Shown here: positions 22,119 through 32,343 of the stretch, piece by piece
Numbering within the stretch: position 1 is the stretch's first letter
Layout of the letters: each line of letters begins with the position of its first letter
Assembly: GCA_028551475.1 (NCBI GenBank)
Contig: CM052354.1
Location: forward strand, 21,351,258 to 21,415,257
DNA: 64,000 nt
Direction of reading: 5' to 3'
Source of the DNA: Casuarina equisetifolia
Taxonomy: Eukaryota; Streptophyta; Magnoliopsida; Fagales; Casuarinaceae
Position numbers and translations under genes: made by a program
The notes under the pieces: model-generated
Databases searched by the model: none
What the model was told of the DNA's origin: nothing
What the model saw: only the letters and a program-made list of their open reading frames with translations

Positions 22119-23065
22119 TTTGTGAAACGGAGTGAGGAGAAGCAGGAAAATACAAGTACAGACTATAAACATGGAAAAAACAAAAAATCCATTTTCGCTT
22201 TGATTACTTAAGAGTGTGTCATTCAGCCCTCATGGCCACCGTACCAAATTCGGCCGCCCATAGCAGTCCAGGGCATTATCAGCTTCCATACCATTCGATT
22301 AATACTTAACCATTATCTATTCAAGAATCAAACCACTTGGATTGAGAGAGTTTGGAGAGAACCTTAACTATTCTCTTTACCCCTTGCCTTGACGGCTAGC
22401 TCCTTGTTCGTAAGAACTCTCCGATCTTGCCACCGGAGGGGGGAGTAGCGTGGCCGGCGGTGTCTGGTAACGCAAGCCGAAGAGTAGATGGGCCCGTGTA
22501 GTGATGTGTGAGCGCGAAGGCGCGATTCGGGAGAGGGACGAAGAGACCCTGTTGTAGGCTACAGTACACGCGCTTTTAAAATGCGATAAATTTAGTATTA
22601 AAGTTTTATATGTTAATTGTTCTTTCAAATTTTTATCCAATAAAAAACTGCGTAATCTTATACAAAATTGAGTACTTCATCACAGTAATTATTAATTAAT
22701 ATGTCAACATCATTATCATATTAATAAAACTTGTAACTTTACCTAATAATAAAAACGTGACATACCTAATTCAAACTTGTCATGAAAATCTTGTCACAAA
22801 CCTAATGGGAGGTTCAATGCAATGAAAAGGGTTAGTAGCATCTATCCCATATTAGATAGGGGTAAGGAAATATTAATACTTATAAGAGATTTGGTTTGGT
22901 TATTTCTCTTACTAAAGTCTGTATTTTGGGTTGAAATCTAATTTTTTAATAATAGCAATAGAGTCACTTTACTTTAACTTCAATGCCAACGTCAAGCACC
23001 CAAAGTGGGAAGGCAGAGGCCCCCGAGCTGCCAAGAACAGTCATGTCAAATATTTTGGTTCCAAA
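22119..23065. other. 947-bp block present only in module copy 2
   Basis: CCAAA at 22,114-22,118 and again at 23,061-23,065 bound the block, and copy 1 has a single CCAAA there. It may be an insertion with a 5-bp target duplication, or a deletion in copy 1 across a 5-bp repeat. I see no terminal repeats and no recognisable gene. A GC-richer part lies at 22,390-22,570. Confidence 0.7.
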
Positions 23066-24145
23066 CAGAATTTGCACATGCTTGTCATCAAAATTTTTTT
23101 GTTTAAACCTTTTCAAAATTGATACTATTTTTTCCAAGTATTATAATATTTTGATATGATTTTTTTTGTTTATTAACTTCTACAAAAATTAATTGTAGTT
23201 TCATGTTGACAGTATTTTGACCTTTTTTCTTATATGTTCAAATATCATCATCTTTTCATGACTTCTTTTAAAGAATGAAATTAAAGTGTTTTTAATATAA
23301 TATCAAATACTAGAATTAAGTATAAATTCAGCTTTTATGAGTTTATCAATTCAATTATTATCATCATCTCCAAATTGAGAGTTCCTGACTTTTCATACAT
23401 AAGTAAATGAGCATGTTAAAAATAATAAGTCTCCAAAATACGAAAGCAAAGAATTTCCCCTATTCTCTTATTTACATAAACAAGTGAAGTAGAGGAGATT
23501 TCTAAGTATTAGAAAATTCAAAAATTATCAATTATCAATTATCAATTGAAAGAGAAGACAAAAAAAAAGAGAAAAATTGAATTATAAATTCATTTTTAAT
23601 TTCATCAATTTAATACCCAAATTTGCAAAGATTTTAAATACAAAAAATATAAAAATTTATAGTAATTTTGATATTCTTAAAAAGGTTATAAAAATCCTAT
23701 TCGTTACTTGATATCTGGTTAACAAAAAAATGAAATTAAAATGGGTTTAGATTGATCGAAAAATATGTAACTTGAATAGTAATCTATGTAAGGTAGGAGT
23801 AAAAAAATTATAATTTTGATTTCGAATTTGTTTATACTATTGATATATTTAATAAAAAATTATTTGACAGTAATGTAATTTTTATATATTTAATAATTAT
23901 TATTTGATAAAATTTAGTGGTTGAAATCGAGATTTACACAAATCTAATTTTTAAAGATTACGTTAGACTTTTAAGGAAGGCTTAAAAAATTAATTAAGAA
24001 AAGAAGAGAAACAAGCGAAAGAAGAGAAAGAAGAGAAAGAAGAGAAAGAAGAGACCAAACATTTATCTTAATAATCTCCGAGAGTTTTTCTCCCTGCCGA
24101 TCCTCTTATCCGCCGACACACGCTCCGTCTCCCCGCTTTTCTCAC

Positions 24146-24367
24146 AAATTCCCATCCCCGGCACCGCGTTCAGATCTACGTCAGTGGTAGGAGGGGCGTT
24201 TATTATCTTCTTGTCGCAACAATGCTTGGTTGATCAAGGTCGAGGAGTCAAACTCGGGAAACTTGCAGCTTTTCGATCTCACTTTCCAATCACAGATTCA
24301 GGTTCTTCCTTCTCCACCTCACTACTTTGAACTCGTTGAACTTTCCTATCGTGGAATTAGGGTTTAG
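24146..24367 (+). pseudogene. F-box/DUF295 gene relic upstream of intact gene 2
   Basis: This is the counterpart of 8,616-8,837, with the same WLIKVEESNSG frame from 24,227 and the same TAG end. The relic predates the module duplication. Confidence 0.6.
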
Positions 24368-24570
24368 CCTATGCGCTCAGAAATCAAATCACATACTCCG
24401 CCATTATTCTTTTACTTCTTTGTGTGACAACAACAATCAAACCAAAATGCACACACTTTTGGCTCCTTCCAGTTACTTCTTTAGTCATAATTCGTCGAAA
24501 GAACAGAGACAAAAGGTTGTGGATTTTGGTTTAATTGAGCCCTATATGTTTCTAGTCATATCCTACAAAT

Positions 24571-24795
24571 TCTGAACCGGCTATAATTGGTTTATTTGCA
24601 TATTAAATTTTCTTTATGTAACTCCATGACAAATTGGAATTATTTCCAATTCTGAAGCGGCTATAATTGGCTTAATTGCATATTGTATTTTCTTTATTTA
24701 ACACAGGAAATAAACTATAATTACTTTCAATTCTGAAACGGCTATGATTGATTTAATTGTATATTGGGTTTTCTTCATATAACGCAGGAGAACAT
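24571..24795 (+). repeat. Three imperfect 80-bp tandem repeats before F-box gene 2
   Basis: Units start at 24,571, 24,651 and 24,732, at the same spacing as copy 1. Confidence 0.8.
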
Positions 24796-25149
24796 TGTAA
24801 TCAAGCTTCTGTATTTTTCAGCAAGTATCATGGAGCTTTTTAGATAATTAAATTTTACGTTTGGCGCATCTCAAATCTAATTATCTTGGATATTCCAAGC
24901 CTAGTCATTTTAGGTCAGAGATAGGTTATTTAATAGTCACTAGGTCAAGGAAAAATGGAGGAATTGTTTTGAGATTGAAAGCTTAAGTAGCATCCTCCAC
25001 TGAAGCAGAAAGTTTAGGTTTTGATTTCCTTAACTTTTGGTTTGATTTCTATCTTATATACTATTTTAGTATGAAATTGATAATTCTTATCACTTATTGT
25101 TGATCCCTGTAGATTGGTTCATTACCAAAGTCCATCAAACAACGAAGGT

Positions 25150-26292
25150 ATGTCTGAGAGACTAGTTAACTGGTTGGATCTTCCGAGGGAACTCCTGATG
25201 ATCATTAGCAAAAGCCTCGACCCTCGCATTGATGTTCCCCGATTTCGCAGCGTATGTACCACTTGGCACTCCTCCATCCCACCGACCCATGCTCTCTCTC
25301 CTCACCTTCCTATTAAATTCCCACACCCCGACACTGCGTTTGGATCTACAATTGCGATACAAGCTCCAGGTCGTCTTTATGAAAGCACACTCTATCTTCT
25401 TAAACCATTAACTTCAAATTCTTCTTTGAATAAGGGTTGGTTGCTCAAGGTCGAAGATTCTAGTTCAGGAGGGCTGCATCTTGGAGATCCACTCCGCCAC
25501 ACAGCAGTTTACGGCCTCAAGTCAAGGACTTTGAATTTATTAAAGTTTCGGGTCGTGGAATTAGGTAAAATGTATCGACTTGAATTTGGTCTTTGCCAGG
25601 ATGAGAATTATCGAAGGCCTAACACTCGTGTTCCCCACTGTTACACTTATGATTTTAAATTCACCAAAGTTGTGATGTCCCGCAATTCAACCTCGATTAA
25701 TGCATATGAGTCGGCGGCTTTCTTGATGCTTCGATGGGGGAGATTAGCTTTTGCAAGATATGGGGATGAGAAGTTGACTACTATAGATGATCGGGAGTTT
25801 GAGCATGAAGATAGTATCGTTTATAAGGGTCAATTCTATGTTGTTGACAAGTATGGAAAGCTATCGCAAATAGAAAGTTCATCCTTAAAATTGGTACAGT
25901 GTTCACCTCCATTCTCTAGTGAGTTAAGTAGCCAGAAGCATCTAGTGGAGTCATGTGAATTTCTTTATATTGTTGATAGATTGAGAACAAAAAAACCTTT
26001 TGGTCCTAAGACGGTTGATATGAAGGTGTATAAGTTGGATGAAGAATGTGGACGATGGGTTTCAGTGAAAAGCTTGGGTGATCAAGCATTTTTTTTAGGT
26101 CGCTGCCATTCTTTTTCTACTTTGGCTCAAGAACTTGTTGGTTGTAAAGAGAATTGCATTTACTACCATGGTGGAAGGGAATTTGGTGCTTTTGATATGG
26201 AGAATCATAGCATTCAATATTTTTGTGCTTCCACTGATAATCCTCTACCTTTTTGTGTTACTCGAACTTGGTCTTCTTTCACGGATCCTTAA
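25150..26292 (+). CDS. F-box/DUF295 protein, SKIP23-like (copy 2)
   Basis: A single exon codes for 380 aa with the ATG at 25,150. The F-box (residues about 8-46) and the DUF295 motif SIVYKGQFYVVDKYGKL are present. The first 700 or so bases look identical to copy 1. In the last 430 bases I count 11 replaced residues and two silent changes, including Leu/Ser just after YGKL, Arg/Gln, Ser/Phe, Ile/Thr and Arg/Cys. Both genes are open, so both may work as SCF substrate adaptors, perhaps with different targets. Its RNase neighbour is broken, so the F-box gene is kept without it. Confidence 0.88.
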   Translation: MSERLVNWLDLPRELLMIISKSLDPRIDVPRFRSVCTTWHSSIPPTHALSPHLPIKFPHPDTAFGSTIAIQAPGRLYESTLYLLKPLTSNSSLNKGWLLKVEDSSSGGLHLGDPLRHTAVYGLKSRTLNLLKFRVVELGKMYRLEFGLCQDENYRRPNTRVPHCYTYDFKFTKVVMSRNSTSINAYESAAFLMLRWGRLAFARYGDEKLTTIDDREFEHEDSIVYKGQFYVVDKYGKLSQIESSSLKLVQCSPPFSSELSSQKHLVESCEFLYIVDRLRTKKPFGPKTVDMKVYKLDEECGRWVSVKSLGDQAFFLGRCHSFSTLAQELVGCKENCIYYHGGREFGAFDMENHSIQYFCASTDNPLPFCVTRTWSSFTDP

Positions 26293-26514
26293 GTGGATGG
26301 ATTAAGCAATTGAGGAGAAGATTTTTATATGTTTTCATGTGAGGCTCAACTCTTGCTATTGGTACGTTTAAATTTTCTGCAATATGTTTTTTTTTCCTTC
26401 CTACAATATGATGTTTTGATGGTGATTAGGGTAATTACAAACAATTATTTATGCTAAATGATACAACCCTTAAAACTTTATATCAATTTTCTTGAGTTTT
26501 GAGTTTGACTAATC

Positions 26515-26660
26515 AAATACTATTAGAAATTCTAACTGGATATTATTAAGAATACCTAATATTGTTAGGAACTGTAGTAGGATACTATTAGGAATCCTAA
26601 CCGAATGCCTAATACTATTAGGAATCCTAACCAAATATTATTAAGAATCCTTTTTGAATA
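26515..26660 (+). repeat. Short tandem array with AGGAATCCT core (copy 2)
   Basis: Paralogue of 10,985-11,160 with one fewer unit. Confidence 0.75.
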
Positions 26661-27209
26661 TTACTAGAAAAATAACTTCTAAGATATGATATTTTAAAGA
26701 TACACCTACAATATATCTGCGCTACTTTCAACTCTCTCAAATGTTAGCATTAATGAATCAAACGTTTAGCATTTGTTTGATGAAGGAATGGCAAACCACG
26801 CATTCCCACGTCTGGGGGACTGTAAACGTGTCAGGTCAGTTGTATGCAGGGGACACGTTTGTGGAACTGACTTTTAGGGGTGGAGAGTTTAATTATTTAT
26901 TGGTATTCATTGTGTGAAGTTACTGACCGATACAATAAAGAGAAAGAGAGTGTGAGAGAGAGAGAAGAGGCAAAGTGAAGATGTGTGCAAAACTATGTAC
27001 TATCAACCTAAACCAAAACAACATTAGCAATATGCCAGCTTAGGGGGTCCATGACGCACCCCGATGAGACAAAGAAAAAGTGGGCCTGCCAGGACATGTT
27101 TCCCTGTAGTGGAATCCAGCTTTTTACCGCCCATTCCCACGCCCCCAAATAGCTTTTTTGGTGTCGGGGCATTAATGAATCAAACGTTAAGCATTTGTTT
27201 GATGACTCC

Positions 27210-28413
27210 CCATCCCATTGCCTCGTACAATGACTCCCCATCACCACAGAGGAACCTAACTGCCTTATCATCACAGTGTCACCCTGTTTTCTTTGCTGCT
27301 CACCATCCTCTTTGCCTATTACAGTCTTCGTCCTTCCTAGCTACTCCCTTTCTCTCTCTTCATAAAGAAGCCGTTATTCTTATTCACAGTCTTCCTTCTT
27401 GTATGCAGATAATTGTTTTCTTTTTTCCCCTTCAAATTTTTGGAATTTGATTTCCAATATGAGAAAATTTTCAAATCAACCGAACAATGGTAAACATTTT
27501 TCAGTACTATTTTGGGGTTTCAAACAAACAATGAAAATCAGTACTTTTCTTTGAATATGTTTTTGCAAAAATATTCTCTTTTATAAGCTACTTTACATTG
27601 AATAAACTTAGCCCAAACTGATGTCATATTTTCTCTTGTTTTCTAAGTTTTGAGCCAGGACTTGGTGAGAACTTTATTTGAACATTGATTAATTGATTAA
27701 GTTTATCTGTTGCTGTCAGTTGAGAGTTTTAGAACTAACTACTGGTAATTTATCATGGTATATAATGTAGTTGTTGTTTCTTGCTTTCCATTGATATTTG
27801 TCAGCTATCACATAGAGTTCCTGGGCTGGAATCTGTGGTTAATTTATTTGTCTTAAGTATTTGCATACCATCATTAACTATCATAACTTAATTACCACCA
27901 TCCATAAACTATCATGCGTTTGGATCATTGGATTGGTTCATACGGTTCCCTGCAGGTAATGTATGATGCTTCTGGAGTAAGACTTCATGCTGGTCGCCAA
28001 GCTGAAGTAAGATCATTTCTTGCTGCGCTCGTGTTACACTCATAGTCTCCAATTCAGATATTTGTTTGACAGACTATTCAATTTTATAAACACCTTTGAT
28101 GGTCATCAATTTTCTCTACGTGTGGATTTCGTTGGGTGCTCTGCTAAGTTTATCATGTTTATTGCTTATTCCAGTTACTAAACCAAATTTTATGTGAGCT
28201 ACCTCCTGAACATCCTGTCTCTAACGTTAGACCTCTTCGAGATTCCCTTGGTCATACGCCACTTCAGCTCTGTTGCTCTTATCTGGTTTACATTTCTGCA
28301 GATGAAATTCTTGCTATCGTCTTAACGTCATCTACAATTTGATTGTGTTGCCTCAGGTTGTTGCAGGTGCCATATTGGGATGTATGGTGGCGTTCCTAAT
28401 GAGTAGTTCCTGA
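27210..28413 (+). pseudogene. DUF212 pseudogene lacking its 5' exons
   Basis: The copy starts inside intron 1 (equivalent of position 781). It keeps exon equivalents 27,956-28,006, 28,175-28,267 and 28,357-28,413 but not the PSSHS exon (248-404). The donor after the third family exon is CT at 28,268-28,269 where the parent has GT. Without start codon, core exon or this splice site it cannot make the protein. The remaining exons have only a few changes, so loss was recent. Confidence 0.88.
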
Positions 28414-29759
28414 CATGTTTGGAATAGTGATGATTGATGCTGGGCCCTCACACGTTGACAGGGAAGAAGCTTTAGGGCGAAAGAACTGGACCTCAGAAAA
28501 TTAAATGTTTCAGGCCATAGTGAACCTATTTATTGTAATTGTTCATACTGTTGGATAAATGTGAAGTAATAGTATATCCCCATTGCTAGACGACGCCTTG
28601 TATGTATGACTCTCCAGGATCCTGGCACAACTCAAATCAATACGGACCAATATGGCATACATAACGTCTTTGAAATTTTTATATTTACATATCACTTGAG
28701 AGAAATTATAATTTGATTTTGATAGAGAGAATTATAATGTTGCCCCGATAATACAAAATTATTATTTTGTTATTGTGATATTGAATTCTTTGTGCGAATA
28801 AATTTAAGGAAAATAAAAGATAATGTGTTGAAAATAGTGCATGTTTAGCATTATTATAATCTTTTTGAGGTATTTTTTTATATATAAAAAATGATTATAT
28901 TCCTTATAAGCTCATTATAAGGAGAGAAAATATCCTAATTTTGTTAATTAAACCTATAAATTTTTATGCTATACTTTAGTATAATTCTCTTTTACTAGTA
29001 GAAGAAAAAAAATCTCATGATATATTGAAATTTTGTCATATTATCTTTAAAAAATGATCTGCTTTTTATTAAATTTGATTTGAACACGTGTCTACAAATA
29101 GCAATTGTTCACTCACATTTTCTTTTCTACTATAGACCTTGACTAGTAAATCTTCAAGGTATGCTAATTATTCATGGACTAATTTTGTTATCTCAAATTG
29201 ACATGGATTAGATATATTCAAACTTTTTTTATCTCATGAATAATGAAAATTTGTCTAACCTCTCAATTTTTTAAATGCAAATTTTCTTCATGATTCTCTT
29301 GGTATTTTTAACAACCCAAATAGAATCTTTTTTTAAAAGACTGTCTTTTTTTAGTGAAATTATTTGCCTAGTTTTTACAAGAAATAATAGAAGAAAAGAT
29401 TTGTAGGTGGCACAAATTCAATTGAACTACTATTCAAATAGATAGTAAATTGGTTAGTACCTAATCGTTCATGCCGAGAGGTGTTGCTTCACAGCTGCAT
29501 CATATCAGATGGATGTGTTCAGTTGCTTATGGAGTTTTTATCCAATCAACCTAGCTTTCCCATGCCACTGTGGTTGGACTATCTCTATACACTTTGGTTT
29601 CTTTTTGATCTTCCTATATAATTTTTTTATGGACGTTTAATTGAAGTTTTCTAGTAAAATATATCAATTGGACTCATTCATAATGTTACATAGCTTCTTC
29701 TGTTGCATGATCTTGAGTCGTATAGAAATCACATGAAAAGGCACTATCAGTTGCAGCTC

Positions 29760-30300
29760 TTGCACTTATGACTTTGTTCAAAGAGGTATAAGAGATTTTT
29801 TTTCTTTTTGTTCTCTCTTTCATAGTTTCTCTACTTTTCTATGAGTATCTGTATGTCTGTGACCAACCTAGAGACAATCACTAAAAAGCATAGTGGGCTC
29901 CTTGCTAACCTAAGGGCAAAGCCAAAAGTATCTGTTGAAGTGGATGTGGTTAGCAATATTCCTTGCCTCCAATTGCTAGAAGATGATGAGAACAACTAGG
30001 GTGATCTTCGTCGAAGTGATGGGTCCATATTCAACTCTGATGGTAATCTCGATAGCGTTGATGAAAAAATTCAGCTTCATACTGATATGATAAGGCAGAA
30101 GATGAAGATATGGCTAAATATGAAGATAGTGACAATAATGTTAACAAAAATGTCTTTAATTCCAGCGCTAGTTATGACATTGATGATGAAGAAGACGAAA
30201 AGGAGGAAGAAGAGGACATTGAGGCAACATAGGACGCTAAGGATGGAGAATCTAATGGGTATGATAAAACTAAGGATGCGGAATACCAGGACAAGTGAAA
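29760..30300 (+). pseudogene. Decayed ORF with acidic tract, unknown family (copy 2)
   Basis: Paralogue of 3,301-3,940. One frame reads HSGLLANLRAKPKVSVEVD and continues to LLEDDENN before a TAG near 29,997. An acidic stretch follows in another frame. Similarity to copy 1 ends near 30,330. Confidence 0.3.
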
Positions 30301-30339
30301 CTAGAGGAAAAGAATCAAAGAAGAGGATTTAAACATTAA

Positions 30340-31530
30340 TCATTGTCGTCTTACAAGGCCACCTGATGGGCTCGACGGTTTTGTCCATTTTGATTCGTTT
30401 TATTCGCTGAGATTTGTCTAATACACTTCAGACTAGATAAGGGAAGAAAAGCAAGAAATCTACTTTTGACAACTTATGGATATGCTCAAGGTTAAATGAC
30501 GAAGGCTTGTCGTATCTTATAGGCGTGCACGATTTTGGATCCTTTTGGTCGGAAATTCATCTGATTTTCCGAAGGCTTAGCTTTTGTGGTTCAGGGAAAG
30601 CCGGAGAATCTAAACGTCATGAAACAAAGTGAGCCTTTAAAGTGTAGACGGGGACCTCGGCCGCACTAGATTAGTGGGATTGTGGAAATTGGTGAAAGAG
30701 ATTCTGATGATGTCCGAGGTGGAAGATCTTACGGCCAGGACTAGTTTATCTGTAGTGGGATCACTCAATGTAGGACACAGCTGTACTGCTTAGTAGCCGT
30801 ACGTTCTTGTGTGAAGAGCCTACTGCTGATTGATGTTCTTTTATAGCGAAAAAAGTATGTTGAGGGGGAATATATGCCTTTTTCACCGACCATATCAAGC
30901 TTGTCCAATTGTATTCTAATCTTTTTCCCTCTTGCATGTTCTCTTGTCTCTACTCTTCGGGCTTGCTTCCTGGTCCTATCGAAATAGGTGTTTCTGTTCT
31001 CCTTCCTGGCACATGGAATGCCGAAATGACAAAACTCTATGGACCTCATTCAAAAGTTGTTGACAATGGAGGATTTGTAATTGATGGCTCATTCAACAAG
31101 AACTGTAGCAAGGATAAGGAATTATAGGGAGGCCGTTTGTAGAGCATTAGTGGTTCCTGAGCAAGTGGGACTATTATAGTCCCAGATTCAAATAAGATAT
31201 CGTTTCACTCGTGACAAAGATTTTTATAGAAAATATTTCTTGTAATCTTATTTATTAAGAAGAAAAGTTTCTTAGGTTAACTTCAAAGAATGACAAGGGA
31301 AAGTCTCTCAACCTTGTTAAAGTTGGAGAATTTGGAATTGGTAAAAGAGATAACAGGAAGTCCGTGTGTAGAGCATGACTGATTCCAAAAGCAAAGGTGA
31401 GTATTAGTCAAGGATTGCTTGTGATAACAGCTGAGTCATAATATTCTGCAACTTGTGCACTTTTCTTCACTGCTTGTTGCATGCGCATGCTATCCTCATC
31501 CTTGATATACAACACAACTCCTCTCCCAAG
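30340..31530. other. Non-coding stretch before the DUF4408 gene
   Basis: No recognisable gene. Short frames exist on both strands (30,909-31,127 plus and 30,765-31,049 minus), but they overlap and match nothing I know. Confidence 0.45.
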
Positions 31531-31532
31531 CT

Positions 31533-31542
31533 GTTATATATA
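31533..31542 (+). promoter_or_regulatory. TATA box of the DUF4408 gene
   Basis: GTTATATATA lies about 70 bp before the ATG at 31,608, followed by a CT-rich leader. Confidence 0.55.
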
Positions 31543-31607
31543 CATCCAAACCGTCTTCTCTTCATCAATCGCCTTATCACTCCCCTTCTCACCTTTCAGT
31601 CGCTCCG

Positions 31608-32207
31608 ATGGCAGAAACAATGAAGAAATTCGAGAAATCTCAGATGCTAATGCTCTCCCTTCTGGGTGTTCTTCTCGGTATAACACCCCTGTTATCCTCC
31701 TCATTAAGAACTCCTTACCTCTATTTTGTCATTAACGTCATGATTATTGCTCTCGGGGCTGAAGCCGGCCTTCTCTCATCCTTCTCCAAGCCTTCTGAGG
31801 ACCAAAAACATCCTGTTTGTACAGCCCCAAAGCCTGCCGTTACCTCAGAAGGCTCCACTGATAAATGGGTTCCTAGGAACGCTGGCGAGAAAACCGTTGT
31901 CTCAGCAACTACTGAGAAGGAGGCTAAGGTTGTCGAGAAATCTGCCTCCGAGAAAATTATGGTTGCTGTCAAAATGGATAAGGTGAAGAAGTGTCCCTCC
32001 ACGCCGAGCCTTTTCTTTATTGGAGGTGGAGAGGGTGAAGCTGAAAACGTGGGTGAAGAATATTACGATGAGGAAGAGGAAGAGGTTAGTGGGCAAGAGC
32101 TGTTTACTAAAGCTGAGACGTTCATCGGGAACTTCTACAAACAGTTAAAGATGCAGAGAGAGGAGTCATGGAAGAGGATTCATGACTTCTATCAGAGGGC
32201 CTTTTAG
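31608..32207 (+). CDS. DUF4408/DUF761 membrane protein, intact
   Basis: A single exon codes for 199 aa. Residues about 12-55 are hydrophobic, with two likely membrane segments (LMLSLLGVLLGITPLL and YFVINVMIIALGAEAGLLS), as in DUF4408. The middle is charged and variable, rich in Lys, Glu and Val. Near residues 147-158 there is an acidic run. The C terminus, GQELFTKAETFIGNFYKQL then QREESWKRIHDFYQRAF, is the DUF761 (cotton fibre protein) domain. Small plant proteins of this design are usually intronless. Their biochemical role is not known to me. The start is the first ATG after the TATA box. It is one of the few genes here with no sign of duplication or damage. Confidence 0.82.
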   Translation: MAETMKKFEKSQMLMLSLLGVLLGITPLLSSSLRTPYLYFVINVMIIALGAEAGLLSSFSKPSEDQKHPVCTAPKPAVTSEGSTDKWVPRNAGEKTVVSATTEKEAKVVEKSASEKIMVAVKMDKVKKCPSTPSLFFIGGGEGEAENVGEEYYDEEEEEVSGQELFTKAETFIGNFYKQLKMQREESWKRIHDFYQRAF

Positions 32208-32343
32208 GTCGTGCGTCATTGATGATATCTTTCCTCTGCCATAATGTTTCTTTCACCAGCCTAGGTTATATCATTGGTTCTGGGACTTTGAGTTGTTAGA
32301 GAAGAACCATATTATTCTTTCCGTGGTTCTTTCCTTGGGTGTC

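Larger units (their letters stand above)
20172..27833 (+). repeat. RNase/F-box duplicon, copy 2
   Basis: This is the paralogue of 5,662-12,329. It keeps the order of all parts, contains a 947-bp block that copy 1 lacks, and has one fewer unit in the AGGAATCCT array. On the right it continues without a break into DUF212 exons 2-4. Confidence 0.9.

Noticed and set aside
5662..27833. Calling the RNase/F-box region a self-incompatibility (S) locus
   Set aside because: The RNase is acidic by residue count, one copy is dead, and the F-box genes are DUF295/SKIP23-like, not SLF/SFB-like. Linkage alone is not enough.
31721..32096. Minus-strand frames over the DUF4408 gene
   Set aside because: The plus-strand gene explains the sequence, with both family domains.
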